Assembly (NCBI GenBank): GCA_038380435.1
Contig: JAWZYU010000034.1
Location: 43,834,901 to 43,898,900, forward strand
Source: Ryuthela nishihirai
Lineage: Eukaryota; Arthropoda; Arachnida; Araneae; Heptathelidae
DNA length: 64,000 nucleotides
Direction of reading: 5' to 3'
Position 1 is the first letter of the stretch. The number at the start of each line of letters is the position of its first letter. The notes beneath the pieces are model-generated. The model was not told where the DNA came from and searched no databases. It saw only the letters and a list, made by a program, of their open reading frames with translations. A program made the position numbers and the translations under genes. Positions 1-11,129 of this stretch are shown here, piece by piece.

Positions 1-627
1 TTCGGGGTCCTTGAGACCTGGCCATTTAGCCCATGTTGTGCAAAAAAGTGCCGCTCAGAGGTAAAACATCCCAACGTTAAAGAACACGCTGGATGGCCTT
101 GACGGGAGGCTACCATCTGTCTCCCAAGAGCTGTTCCAGTGGGTCCTCTCCCCCAACCTTCTCCTAGCCTTCGGGGTCCTTGAGACCTGGCCATTTAGCC
201 CATGTTGTGCAAAAAAGTGCCGCTCAGAGGTAAAGCAACCCAACGTTAAAGAACACGCTCGATGGCCTTGACGGGAGGCTACCATCTGTCTCCCAACAGC
301 TGTTCCAATGGGTCCCCTCCCCCAACCTTCTCTGAGCCTTCGGGGTCCATGTGACCTGGCCATTTAGCCCATGGTGTGCAAAAAAGTGCCGCTCAGAGGT
401 AAAACAACCCAACAGCTGTTCCAGTGGGTCCCCTCCCCCAACCTTCTCCGAGCCTTCGGGATCCGTGTGACCTGGCCATTTAGCCCATGGTGTGCAAAAC
501 TGTCTCCCAACAGCAGTTCCAGTGGGTCCCCTCCACCACCTTCTCTGAGCCTTCGGGGTCCATATGACCTGGCCATTTAGCCCATGGTGTGCAAAAATGT
601 GCCGCTCAGAGGTAAAACAACCCAACC
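1..627 (+). mobile_element. tRNA-SINE, tail-only tandem units (left edge)
   Basis: About four to five complete or shortened copies of the 169-bp SINE tail (GTTAAAGAACACGC to AAAACAACCCAAC). The tRNA-like head is outside the window or absent. Some units lack their first half (for example after 400), showing internal deletion between units. Confidence 0.85.
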
Positions 628-709
628 GTTCCCCTACAGGCAATGCGTCCCCCTTTGATATCAACCTGAATAGTTGTTGATTGCTTAATTTTTCCTTTGC
701 TTCAATTAC

Positions 710-2572
710 CTGCATTGCAGAAGAGGACAGGATTCCGGAAGAACTTTTTCATCTTCTGCCCTCGCAAACGGAAGTACTTTTTTCGTCTTCTGGATTTCAT
801 TTTCGTCAGTAAAATGGACACGACGATATTGACCCGGTAGTAGACAACTCTGCATACGTCACTGACGATCGCTTGCAGAAAAGCGAAAAGAGTGTACAAA
901 ACCCACAGCACGGGACGAGCGATGGCGCTCAGGCTTAAAAGACGATTCATGTCTCTTTCTCTTTCATCAATAATCGGAACAGGAAATCCATACGTCAAGC
1001 TTTCTCCTTTACGAACGCTCCTGCAGGAACTGTTCGTCACCGTGTCACTTAAATCCGTGTAAAAAGATCTCGAATCGCTGTTACTGTTCGTCACATGTCC
1101 GTGCACTCCTAGAGTTTTCGTTTTTTTACAGTGACAGTAATAAGAACTCAAATTACGAACCCTTCGCCCCTCAACAGCAGAATGCGATTGTTTCGGGAAT
1201 CTCTCTTTTGGACGGGTCAGAGTTAAAAGCGAGATACAAGTTTCACACTTGTTCTTATCGTGTATCGTATCGCCTGCGTCGTCGTAGCTGTGAAGATAAA
1301 TATTAAATTCTCTTTTTTTTCCTTCAGGAAATTTATTTCCCAAAGAAGTCAGCGAAGATGTTTTGCGCGGTTGGCAAAGGCTTCTTATGTCTGATCGATG
1401 ACTGCTATTCAGAGGTCTGAATCGAGTCTGCTTAGAACAGAGAGATTCCGTTTGTTTTTTAGTACCAACACGTGGAACACTTAAATTTTGCCTTGGGTGT
1501 TGCTTTTGCAATCTTTTACGAGAAGTCACTCCGCGATGTACCACGTTACTTGTCTCTATACGGTTTAGGCTTGATTCTGATCGAGGGATTACTTTCTTAC
1601 AGTCCCTCTGTGCCGTTGATGGTTCCATCTTTTCGATCATTTGCATCCTTTGTGGTTCCTCCTTTTCGATTCTTTGCACCTTCTGTGGTTCCACCTTTTC
1701 GACTCTTTGTAATCTCCGTGGTTCCACTTCCTCGATTATTTGCACTGTGGGTGGTTCGACCTTTTCGACAACGGGAGAAATGGGTGAACTCTCGTCAGAA
1801 ATCTGTTCGCTCTCTTTCCCAGTTTCGTAATCCGCATCTTCGCTGCCTCTGGACGATCCCGAAGAGACGCAGTCATCGAATCCACTTTCATCGCAAGATG
1901 CGTCGATTCTTGCTCGTTTTAATCCATCTCCTTCCGAGCTATGTGTTTCGCTTTCACGACCCAAACTGTTATACGAATAAGGATCATCCGTCGCGTCCAG
2001 ATTCTGCTCCGAACTCATCTTGCAGACGCTACTGAACTCCTCACCCCGAAGGACCGAGACACTCCACTCCTCACACTCACTCACTTCAAACAAGGGGCAA
2101 AGTATCTCTTCTGTAAACATGGGCAAGTGGATGGCTTCAGACGCATTCTTCCGCTCCCACCGTCTGCAATCGCAGCATCTTTCTGATCTTTCCGATCCCT
2201 CGTAGTCATCAGAGCACGAAGATCTCTCATTCGACATCGTCCCCCCTTCCCCAGCCCTAGCAACTCGAGTATCTCCTCCGCTGGCTTCTCCGGATGTGCA
2301 GATGTAGAGGAGCACCTGCTGCTGAGGATCACTTCCTCTCCTGATGTCGAAGGCACCGATGGCCTCCTTGAACGAGATCTCGTGTCTGTCTCGCGGGAGA
2401 GCTTCGTCCGTGCTGCCGTACAGCGAGCTTTCGAAGGCTTTGGACGAACTGGTCTCGTCCGTCCAGACGTCCAGTGCCCAGTCCGTTTGGGTCGAGCAAT
2501 CGACGGACCTTTGACCCATCTCGTTCAGGTAATCGACGAATGAAATGCTTTTCTTGAGACCGTCATACTCAG
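710..2572 (-). CDS. Unidentified gene B: last visible exon, polar protein with C-terminal hydrophobic segment
   Basis: Acceptor taatctcccag precedes 2572; phase 1 in (GCT completes from the exon at 3783-3720). About 620 codons, rich in Ser, Glu, Arg and Asp. A short imperfect repeat near 1780-1625 (VEKVEPQKVQRIEKEEPQ type, about 11 residues) precedes a long basic/Ser-rich stretch. Near the end a hydrophobic segment (about 915-855, PVLWVLYTLFAFLQAIV) and a second weaker one are followed by SRRRKKYFRLRG, suggesting a membrane-anchored protein with a basic tail. The frame stops at 704-702, but a fair donor (CAG|GTAATT) at 709 would keep phase 1 and carry the gene past the left edge. I do not recognise the family. 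Confidence 0.6.
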
Positions 2573-2682
2573 CTGGGAGATTAAAAAAAAAGTTGAAGAG
2601 AATTCTTTTACGCATTTCTAATTCAAGCTGATATACAAATATAAGAAGAATCCATCCATTGGCTAGTCTAAGAACAATTGTA

Positions 2683-3451
2683 CAGTCGTTCAAAAAAAGT
2701 ATCCCAACGCTATGGTTGATGACAGAATTCAGAAAAAATATCTGGCAAAGATTTTTTTAGAAATTAGTGATCGTGTCACGTGACACGAAGGTTGCCATAG
2801 TGTTGGGATATTTTTTTGGAGCGAATTACAGAATTCAGAAAAAATATCTGGCAAAGATTTTTTTTAGAAATTATTGATCGTGTCACGTGACACGAAGGTT
2901 GCCGGATCACCAATTTCTAAAAAATCGTTGCCAGATATTTTTTCTGAATTCTGCCGTCAACCATAGTGTTGGGATATTTTTTTGGAGCGAATTACAGAAT
3001 TCAGAAAAAATATCTGGCAAAGATTTTTTTTAGAAATTATTGATCGTGTCACGTGACACGAAGGTTGCCGGATCACCAATTTCTAAAAAATCGTTGCCAG
3101 ATATTTTTTCTGAATTCTGCCGTCAACCATAGTGTTGGGATATTTTTTTGGAGCGAATTACAGAATTCAGAAAAAATATCTGGCAAAGATTTTTTTTAGA
3201 AATTATTGATCGTGTCACGTGACACGAAGGTTGCCGGATCACCAATTTCTAAAAAATCGTTGCCAGATATTTTTTCTGAATTCTGCCGTCAACCATAGTG
3301 TTGGGATATTTTTTTGGAGCGAATTACAGAATTCAGAAAAAATATCTGGCAACGATTTTGCTTGGGGAGAAAAAAAAATCGTTGCCAGACATTTTTTTTT
3401 TTGAATTCTGTCATCAACCATAGTGTTGGGATATTTTTTTTTGAGCGACTG
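2683..3451. mobile_element. Palindromic Tc1/mariner-type MITE with 166-bp internal tandem repeats
   Basis: Ends are inverted repeats (CAGTCGTTCAAAAAAAGTAT and the complement ending GAGCGACTG), flanked by TA on both sides, as in Tc1/mariner elements. The core is a near-palindrome centred on GTGTCACGTGACAC. A 166-bp segment including TGTTGGGATATTTTTTTGG is repeated in tandem (starts at 2967, 3133, 3299). No transposase is encoded. Confidence 0.8.
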
Positions 3452-3453
3452 TA

Positions 3454-4019
3454 CATTCTTTAAATTTTGCGCTGTCGCAGTTGCAATTCTAGAAATTAAA
3501 TCTTCGCCTATTTTTAATCGTAAATGAGAACACAGCTATTAAAATGACACTGACTGAAACTGAATCAGAAACAGCAAGGCTTAAAAAAAAAAACTCATCC
3601 AGAGTCCTTCGGTTCCGCACCAGTTGGTCTGCCAATTAGGCTGGATGAATTTTTTCCACACTCTGGTTCGAAAAAAAGGGATAAAAAAACCAGAAATATT
3701 TCCCAACTTTCTGCCTTACCTGGGTGATTTGCTGCAACTGTCTGCAGCAGAGGAGCAGGCTCTATCTGTTTCGCCTTGATCAGCTGAAAAGAGAGTGGTC
3801 AGGTCAAATTGATGGAAATCATTCTCACTGCAGAAAACAATAGCTAAGAAATGTAATCTCTTCTTGTCATTCTAAATTTTATTTCTCTCTACAATTTTCT
3901 TTTTCTTTAACTGTTCCAAAATTTGCGGGTGGGGGGGGGGGGAGCGTTCTTTAGTTCTTCAATGGAAATAGAATAAATAAATATCGAATGTTGAAATACT
4001 GGGTTCGAGCTCCGGGTAA
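3454..4019. other. Gene B intron sequence around exon 3783-3720
   Basis: Apart from the small exon, AT-rich unique sequence with homopolymer runs (A at about 3582, G at about 3930). Nothing else recognisable. Confidence 0.5.
3720..3783 (-). CDS. Gene B exon (64 nt)
   Basis: Acceptor ctctcttttcag before 3783 and donor G|GTAAGG after 3720. Reads LIKAKQIEPAPLLQTVAANHP plus one base, so it goes from phase 0 to phase 1. It links the exon at 6984-6742 (ends phase 0) with the exon starting at 2572 (needs phase 1). No domain is recognisable. Confidence rests on the matching phases at both ends. Confidence 0.55.
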
Positions 4020-4150
4020 GGCATGGCTGTATGTGTCGTTTTTCTTCTGAGGTCCTGCCATTCTCTCAGACCTTCTACTATGGGATATAAACTGACAGGC
4101 TCCTGTCAGACCTCTCTGGCAAGCAGCTGCTTGAGGGGGTATTTATTTAT
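4020..4150 (+). repeat. Dispersed repeat family R3, copy 1
   Basis: About 130 bases containing AAACTGACAGGCTCCTGTCA and GCAAGCAGCTGCTTGAGG. Related copies are at 4946-5065 (plus) and about 45868-45965 (minus). It includes the short palindromes TGACAGGCTCCTGTCA and CAAGCAGCTGCTTG. No coding capacity; class unknown. Confidence 0.7.
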
Positions 4151-4219
4151 TTATTTATTTTTATTTTATATTGAAATATGTTTTGTTTTCACAGAAAAAC
4201 CTTACAAACTCAACGGATA

Positions 4220-4786
4220 CAACAGAGTCACTCAAAGAAAAGTATCCGAACGCTATGGTTGATGACAGAATTCAGAAAAAATATCTGGCAACGATTTTTT
4301 TTAGAAATTAGTGATCTAGCAACCTTCGTGTCACGTGACACGAAAACTCTCAAAAAAAAAATATCCGAACACTATGGTTGATTACAGAATTTAGGGAAAA
4401 TAATATCTGACAACGATTTTTTTTTTTAAAGAAATTAGTGATTTGGCAACGTTCGTGTCACGTGACACGAAGAATAAAAAAAAAAATTTTTTTTTCGAAC
4501 ATTATGGTTGACAGAATTCAGAAAAAAATATCTGACAACGATTTTTTTTTTAAAGAAATTAGTGATCTGGCAACGTTCGTGTCACGTGACACGAAGAATA
4601 AAAAAAATTTTTTTTTTCGAACACTATGGTTGACAGAATTCAGAAAAAAAAAATATCTGGCAACGATTTTTTTTAGAAATTAGTGATCTAAACTGAAGAC
4701 GTAGAGTCAAAAAATCTTTGCCAGATATTTTTTCTAAATTCTGTCATCAACCATATAGTGTTCGGATACTTTTTTGAGCGACTGTA
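4220..4786. mobile_element. Palindromic mariner-type MITE, internally duplicated
   Basis: Right end TTTTTTGAGCGACTG followed by TA; the left end (AGTCACTCAAAGAAAAG) is diverged. Three internal repeats of roughly 120 bases each carry the CGTGTCACGTGACACGAA centre and runs of A/T. Same family as 2683-3451. Confidence 0.75.
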
Positions 4787-4945
4787 CTAGAGTAGTCGTA
4801 AATCTGCATACATGGTGAATATTATTTCAAATATTTTTATACAAAAAAAGAAATATTTTGAATTTTATGAAGGGGGAAGAATGGTAAAGGCGGCCCTGAT
4901 GTCAAAAATATTCGTAACTATTGCATGAAACTCAGCGGCTAATCG

Positions 4946-5065
4946 GCATGGATGTTTGTGTTGCTTCTTTGCTGAGGTCCCGCCATCCTCACAGATTTTT
5001 AACTATGGCGTATAAACTGACAGGCTCCTGTCAGACCTCTGTGGCAAGCAGCCGCTTGAAGGCGA
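4946..5065 (+). repeat. Dispersed repeat family R3, copy 2
   Basis: Matches 4020-4150, including AAACTGACAGGCTCCTGTCA and GGCAAGCAGCCGCTTGA. It is followed by a short duplicated CAGACCTCTGTGG motif. Confidence 0.65.
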
Positions 5066-5479
5066 AGAAAAAAAAGTCAGAATGTCAGACCTCTGTGGTC
5101 TGACACCACTTTTTTTTCATCCTGACTTTAAATCTTCCCGATTAGCCGTTTGTGGCGCCATCTGCGAGCAGGAAAAGACAACTTTTCGACTTTAACACAA
5201 ATGCCGTTGAATAATTCGATAGTCAATAACGTTAATAGCGTTATTAATGCAAGAATCGGTCACTAGTGGAGGCACAGAGTCATTACCTGTAAACATAGAA
5301 ATATTTAGGCTGGAAAAAACATGAGTTTCACCATGAGTGTAAGTCGAACCCGACATCTCCTGATTGCATGCCAGATGTCCTCAGCAAAATATTTCGTGAA
5401 TTCCTTCCCAGAGAGCATTCTAAAAAAATGATGACTCCCTCAAAGAGAGTGGGGGAAAAAAATCTCACTCCCAGAAAAA
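5066..5479. other. No gene seen
   Basis: Unique AT-rich sequence with a short GTTAATAGCGTTATTAA palindrome near 5230. Nothing codes or folds convincingly. Confidence 0.4.
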
Positions 5480-6610
5480 AAAAAGTGCTTTTCCTAAAGT
5501 CCGGGGGGGGGGGGGGAGAGAAATCTCTCTACCGGAAGTTACGTTCGCTGGGGGGGAGGAAAGAGAGAGAAATCCCTCTACCGGAAGGTATGTTCGCTGG
5601 GGGGGGGGGGGGGAAAGAGAGAGAAATCCCTCTACCGGAAGTTACGTTAAAAAAAAATTTCTACCGGAAGCTACGTTCACCAAAAGGACAAAAAAAAACA
5701 CGCCAACACTCACAGGTCATAAATAAAGGTTAAGATGCCCGGCTTCCTACTAAGAAAACCTGGGTTCGAATCCTAGTCAGAACAACGAATTTTTTTTCAG
5801 CTAATTATTTCAAGTATCCCCCCTTCCACAGATTTCAAATAGAAGCATCTTTCCTGCCATAGATGATAAATAAAAGTAGTCTTCGTTCCATGAGAGGCAG
5901 CTACACAGAAAGCGATTTGAACTTTCTAGAGATTGACTTTTTAACGTTTTGTGGCGTCTTCAAACAAAACTTTTGCAAAGCAACTAAGTTGGCTTCATCA
6001 GTGCGGCGATTAACGCTTTTCTCACAAACCACACAAGAAAGTGGGACTCTGTGACTGGGATTCGAACCCAGGTTTCCTAGAAGCAAACAGGGTGTCTTAA
6101 CTTTTATTTATAACCTGTGAGTATTGGCGTTTTTTCTTTCTTTTGGTGAACGTAACTTCCGGTAGAGGAATTTCTCTCTCTTTTTTTTTGTGAACGTAAC
6201 TTTCGGTGAAGGGATTCCTCTCCCCCCCCCCCCCCTTTGATGAACGTAACTTCCGGTAGAGGAATTTCTGTCTCTCTTTTTTTATCTTTTGGTGAACGTA
6301 ACTTCCGGTAGAGGGATTTCTCTCTCTCTTTTTTTTTTGATGAACGTAACTTCCGGTGGAGGAATGTTTCTCTCTCTCTTTATTCTTCCCCCCCCCCTTT
6401 GGTGAACGTAACTTCCGGTAGAGGGATTTCGCGTTTTTTTTTTAATGCAACTTGTGGTAGAGAATTTTTTGGGTTTTTTTTTTTTTCTTTTGGTGAACGT
6501 AATTTCCGGTAGAGGGATTTCTCTCTTTTTTTTTCCCCCTTTTGATGAACGTAACTTCCGGTAGAAGGATTTCTCTTCCCCCCCAGACATGTAGAGGGAT
6601 ATGTATTTAA
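5480..6610. repeat. Large inverted repeat built of short arrays, with tRNA-like inner arms
   Basis: Left arm (5480-5690) holds several copies of CTCTACCGGAAGTTACGTTC with G and GA runs. The right arm (6130-6600) holds about eight copies of the reverse complement, GAACGTAACTTCCGGTAGAG. Inside these, 5710-5790 and 6035-6130 are also inverted: AACCTGGGTTCGAATCCTAG against its complement, a tRNA B-box-like sequence, beside GGTTAAGATGCC. The roughly 240-base loop is unique. The inner arms look like halves of a tRNA-derived element. Confidence 0.7.
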
Positions 6611-6741
6611 GGGGGGGGGGAGGTATGGCAAAATCCGTCTTTATCTTCCTCATATTAATCTTTCCATGCATCATATAATAACAACAAAACAGAACGAAGA
6701 AACGAAAAGAAATGCCTCTTTTTTACAACGATATCTTTTAC

Positions 6742-6984
6742 CTTCTTGAAAGTGAAGTAAATGAGTTGAATATCCCGGATGTTTTCAAACTGTGCTCGGA
6801 AGTGACGTCTATTCGATGGCGACACGGCGTAGTTGACTTCCGTCCAAAAGATGGCGCTGTAATTGGTCCATAAGTACTTGGCGGTGCAATCGGACACTGT
6901 GTCCCCATTAGATAGCTTTGCTGAAAACTTTAGCGAATTGTTGGAGGACTGGAAGCTGAGATGGAAGACACCCTGTCCAAGGGG
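6742..6984 (-). CDS. Gene B exon (243 nt), unrecognised domain
   Basis: Acceptor catttctgtttcag before 6984, donor AAG|GTAAAA after 6742, 81 codons. Only one frame is open (phase 0/0); the other two hit stops. The peptide has a folded-domain look: GQGVFHLSFQSS, a DCTAKYLWTNYSAIFWTEV segment, and FRAQFENIRDIQLIYFTFKK, with alternating hydrophobic residues suggestive of beta strands. I do not recognise the family. GC content is higher than in the surrounding intron. The upstream exon is not securely found. Confidence 0.6.
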
Positions 6985-7106
6985 CTGAAACAGAAATGTA
7001 AAGAAATGTTTTTTCTCTCTTATTCATATATAGCTTTAGGATTTTATAGTCTATTCAGCGTATGATGTTGGAAGTTGTTGGACTGTCTTCCTAACTGAGC
7101 GATAAC

Positions 7107-7532
7107 TTTTTTTTTGCAAACTGTAGGGCGAAATGGACAGGTCACAAGGATCCCAAGAATCCAGAATCGGGTTGGACAAGGGTTGATTATTTGTGAAGGC
7201 GTTACTTTTTGCACACAATGTGTTAGTTAATAAAAGATCCTAAGGGCTCAGAAAGGTTAGAGGGAGGCGATCCACTGGAACAGCTGATGGTAGCTTCCCG
7301 TCAAGGATATCCAGCGTTTTTTTAACGTGCACAGGATATGACTCTCCAGCACACGGGACCACGGCTTATACTCTCCGACGGACGGCGACCTTTCCAAACC
7401 CATCGATGTCCCCTACTGACCGTGGGCAGGGCGGGGAATTTTGCAGAGATAAACCTAAACGTTGACCCAGCTGGAACTCGAACCTGGGAACTACGGATTA
7501 CGAGCCTGGCGCGCTACCGACTGAGCCACCCC
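7107..7532 (-). mobile_element. tRNA-SINE copy, diverged
   Basis: Minus-strand copy from TTTTTTTTGCAAACTG to the tRNA-like head ending CTACCGACTGAGCCACCCC. One tail unit is diverged and partly scrambled (ACACAATGTGTTAGTTAA). B box and A box are still readable. Confidence 0.85.
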
Positions 7533-8195
7533 ATTTCAGACATCTTTAGATATATTAAGGATGTTGCAGTTGTATATTCATTGGAGGTGACTTGTTATTC
7601 TTCTAGGTTTTAGATTATTGGTTCTTTTTTTTTATTTGTAATAATCTTATTAAACCCAAGAGCATCTAAGCTCATATAGGTTAATTCACAAATTATTTAA
7701 ATACATAATTTTGGCAACACTGACACTCAACTTTATATAAAGAAAAAATATATATATACAAAAACAACACAGAATTTATTGAAACGAATTAATTTTTTTT
7801 TACTTTAACACTGAAAACAGGCTGTCTGCATTTGTAATGGTCATTAGATAATTAGCAGTGAGAGATCTGAAATAGTTAATAATAATTAGTTTCATTTCGA
7901 ATTATAATCGGTAAAGAATTAAAAATTTTAGAGGCCAAATAATCAAAGTGTTTGTGCATAATTTCTTTATTTGCAAGTGGTAACAGAAACCTTTTTCCCA
8001 TTATCTCGCATGGAATAATTTGTATAATGCAGCACTGCATTATTGTTTTTAAAGAAGTAATTTAATGTTCTATAAACAAAATTAATGTCTCAGTGGAAAT
8101 GCACCTGAAATGGTATACTTACAAAAGATGGTAACAGTTTTATATTTATTTGGTAAAATTTGAAATATAAATTTATTTTGCATTGAGATTAGACT
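7533..8195. other. AT-rich stretch without a gene
   Basis: Very AT-rich, many stops in all frames; no exon, RNA or repeat recognised. Confidence 0.5.
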
Positions 8196-8207
8196 CCTTA
8201 ATGATGA

Positions 8208-8761
8208 GGGGCGGGGGTGGCTCAGTCGGTAGCGCGCCAGGCTCGTAATCTGTAGTTCCCAGGTTCGAGTCCCAGCTGGGTCAGCGTTGAGATTTATCTC
8301 CGCAAAAATTCCCCGCCCTGCCCACGGTCAGTAGGGGACACCGATGGGCTTGGAAAGGCCGCCGTCCGTCGGATGGGACGTTAAGCCGTGGCCCCGTGTG
8401 CGGGAGAGCCATACCCTGTGCACGTTAAAGAACACGCTGGATGGCCTTGACGGGAGGCTACCATCTGTCTCCCAACAGCTGTTCCAGTGGGTCCCCTCTC
8501 CCAACCTTCTCTGAGCCTTCGGGGTCCATGTGACCTGACCATTTAGCCCATAGTGTGCAAAAAAAGTGCCGCTCAGGGGTAAAACAACCCAACGTTAAAG
8601 AACACGCTGGATGGCCTTGACGGGAGGCTACCATCTGTCTCCCAACATCTGTTCCAGTGGGTCCCCTCTCCCAACCTTCTCTGAGCCTTCGGGGTCCATG
8701 TGACCTAGCCATTTAGCCCATGGTGTACAAAAAAGTGCCGCTCAGAGGTAAAACAACCCAA
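8208..8761 (+). mobile_element. tRNA-SINE, full-length reference copy with 12-bp target-site duplication
   Basis: Starts GGGGCGGGGGTGGCTCAG (A box), followed by GGTTCGAGTCCCAGCTGG (B box) and a body with GATGGGACGTTAAGCCGTGG, then two 169-bp tail units ending AAAACAACCCAA. Flanked by the direct repeat CCTTAATGATGA at 8196-8207 and 8762-8773, which fixes both ends. The head anticodon loop reads CGT with a 5' T, so a tRNA-Thr-like origin is possible. There is no poly(A); the tail is a short CCCAA-type sequence. Confidence 0.92.
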
Positions 8762-8825
8762 CCTTAATGATGAAATGTATGTTCCTCCCCGATTGGGAGC
8801 AATTACTTCCAGCCTGTTGTCACGT

Positions 8826-8870
8826 GACCCCTAGTGTTCGCGAGGAGACCCTTCGCGAACACTAGGGGTC
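8826..8870. other. Perfect 18-bp hairpin
   Basis: Arms GACCCCTAGTGTTCGCGA (8826-8843) and its exact complement (8853-8870) flank a nine-base loop. It is not part of the SINE or MITE families seen here. Confidence 0.85.
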
Positions 8871-9137
8871 AATAGCTCTAAACCGAAATCGTACATTCAA
8901 CGCGATTGCATAGCATAACCTCGTCCTTTATTGCCTTCGACTGGAATTATGTCAGTTCCACATGGCAACACTGGGGTATCTCGTGCCGATCAGAAGTTGT
9001 GATTGGCAGTTGATGAGCGTAGAATATCTCCACTTAGATGTTTAGATTGAAATCACGAAACGGTCAATAAAGGGATAGCGGAATAGAGACCTTGATGTAT
9101 GATTCATTATTGGGACTGTTTAGTGAATCCTAGTTGC

Positions 9138-9690
9138 GAAGGGGGAGGGGTGGCTCAGTCGGTAGAGCGCCAGGCTCGTAATCATCTCCGCAAAACTCCC
9201 CGCCATGCCCACGGTCAATAGGGGACACCGATGGGTTTGGAAAGACCGCCGTCCGTCGGATGGGACGTTAAGCCGTGGCTCCGTGTGCGGGAGAGCCATA
9301 CCCTGTGCACGTTAAAGAACACACTGGATGGCCTTCACGGGAGGCTACTATCTGTCTCCCACAACGGCACTTTTTTGCACACCATGGGCTAAATGGCCAG
9401 GTCACATGGACCCTGAAGGCTCAGAGAAGGTTGGGGGAAGGGGACCCACTGGACAGCTGTTGGGAGACAGATGGTAGCCTCCCGTCAAGGTAATCCAGCA
9501 CACGGGGCCACGGCTTAATGCCCCATCCGACGGACGGCGGCCTTTCCAAGCCCATCGGTGTCCCCTACTGACCGTGGGCAGGCCGGGGAATTTTGCGGAA
9601 ATAAATCTCAACGCTGACCCAGCTGGACTCGAACCTGGGAACTACAGATTACGAGCCTGGCGCGCTACCGACTGAGCCACCCCCGCCCCT
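9138..9690. mobile_element. Head-to-head pair of tRNA-SINE copies
   Basis: A plus-strand copy (9138-9355) has lost the B-box part of its head and stops in the tail. A minus-strand copy (about 9356-9690) follows directly, ending in an intact head (GGCGCGCTACCGACTGAGCC). Together they form a long imperfect palindrome. Confidence 0.85.
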
Positions 9691-10155
9691 TGTACCTATA
9701 GTATTTAGTTTCTATAAACATATTTCTCATGAATAACAGGAAGTTTACCTTATACACAACTGTATATACTTAAGTATTTTGAAGAGCTATAAATAAAGAA
9801 TCAGTTTAAGTGTAAAAACCGCGGTTGTTCAAAGACCATCTTACCACGTAGGCATTTGTGTGAATATCGTAGATAGCAAAGTTAGCTTCTCTGCTTAACT
9901 CTGCTAAGTCGCCGGGGTTTATATTATTCATTAAGTTCACTATTTAGGTGATTAGTATGCAAAACAGCTGAAATGTATGGGAATTAATGACTTTGAAAAT
10001 AACCGGAAGTACGTGAGTATTACGAAATAATGCCTATGCTACGGAACACTGTGACTCAACAGGAAATACTCTTGGAAGTGCCAGAATTGTAGCGAAAGTT
10101 TAAATTTAAATCTCATTCCTTTTCCTTTTGGTGTTACTGATTGATAATTTTTGGG
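9691..10155. other. No gene seen
   Basis: Unique AT-rich sequence; no exon with acceptable splice sites, RNA or repeat found. Confidence 0.45.
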
Positions 10156-10880
10156 GAGGGGAGGGGCGGGGGTGGCTCAGTCGTTAGCGCGCCAGGCTCG
10201 TAATCTGTAGTTCCCAGGTTCGAGTCCCAGCTGGGTCAGCGTTGAGATTTATCTCCGCAAGATTCCCCGCCCTGCACACGGTCAATAGGGGACACCGATG
10301 GGCTTGGAAAGGCCGCCGTCCGTCGGATGGGACGTTAAGCCGTGGTCCCGTGTGAGGGAGAGTCACACCCTGTGCACGTTAAAGAACACGCTGGATGGCC
10401 TTGACCGGAGGCTACCATCTGTCTCCCAACAGCTGTTCCAGTGAGTCCCCTCCCCCAACCTTCTCTGAGCCTTCGGGGTCCATGTGACCTGGCCATTTAG
10501 CCCATGGTGTGCAAAAAAGTGCCGCTCAGAGGTAAAACAACCCAACGTTAAAGAACACGCTGGATGGCCTTGACGGGAGGCTACCATCTGTCTCCCAACA
10601 GCTGTTCCAGTGGGTCCCCTCCCCCAACCTTCTCTGAGCCTTCGGGGTCCATGTGACCTGGCCATTTAGCCCATGGTGTGCAAAAAAGTGCCGCTCAGAG
10701 GTAAAACAACCCAACGTTAAAGAACACGCTGGATGGCCTTGACGGGAGGCTACCATCTGTCTCCCAACAGCTGTTCCAGTGGGTCCCCTCCCCCAACCTT
10801 CTCTGAGCCTTCGGGGTCCATGTGACCTGGCCATTTAGCCATGGTGTGCAAAAAAAGTGTCGCTCAGAGGTTACACAACC
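10156..10880 (+). mobile_element. tRNA-SINE with three tandem tail units
   Basis: Complete head, body and three tail units. The motif CGTTAAAGAACACGCTGG starts at 10377, 10546 and 10715, an exact 169-bp period. Ends near GTTACACAACCGAAC. Confidence 0.92.
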
Positions 10881-11125
10881 GAACTTTTGCGGTTTTAGGT
10901 GTTTAAGCTTTTTGTTTCAACACTAGTTCAACTTCAGTTTCTGTTTTTTTTTTTGTTTTTTAATGACTCTTTCAGTAACAGTTCCCTTATATGGGATCGG
11001 ATTTAAAAAATGTATGCCTGAAAAAAATGCGAAATATGAGGAAGCTGCAGCTAAAATACGGTACGATGATAAAAGGGGTTTAGATAGCAAAATTCAATGA
11101 AAGATAGAACAGAAAGTCCATTGGA
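10881..11125. other. No gene seen
   Basis: Unique AT-rich sequence. Confidence 0.4.
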
Positions 11126-11129
11126 TTGG

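Noticed and set aside
8208..8290. tRNA gene
   Set aside because: The A and B boxes are good, but the acceptor stem does not close properly. The sequence continues into a SINE body and is repeated about a dozen times with target-site duplications.
10363..10834. Recurrent predicted peptides such as ARSHGPRRLREGWGRG
   Set aside because: They are translations of the SINE tail and recur in every orientation wherever the SINE lies. Not genes.
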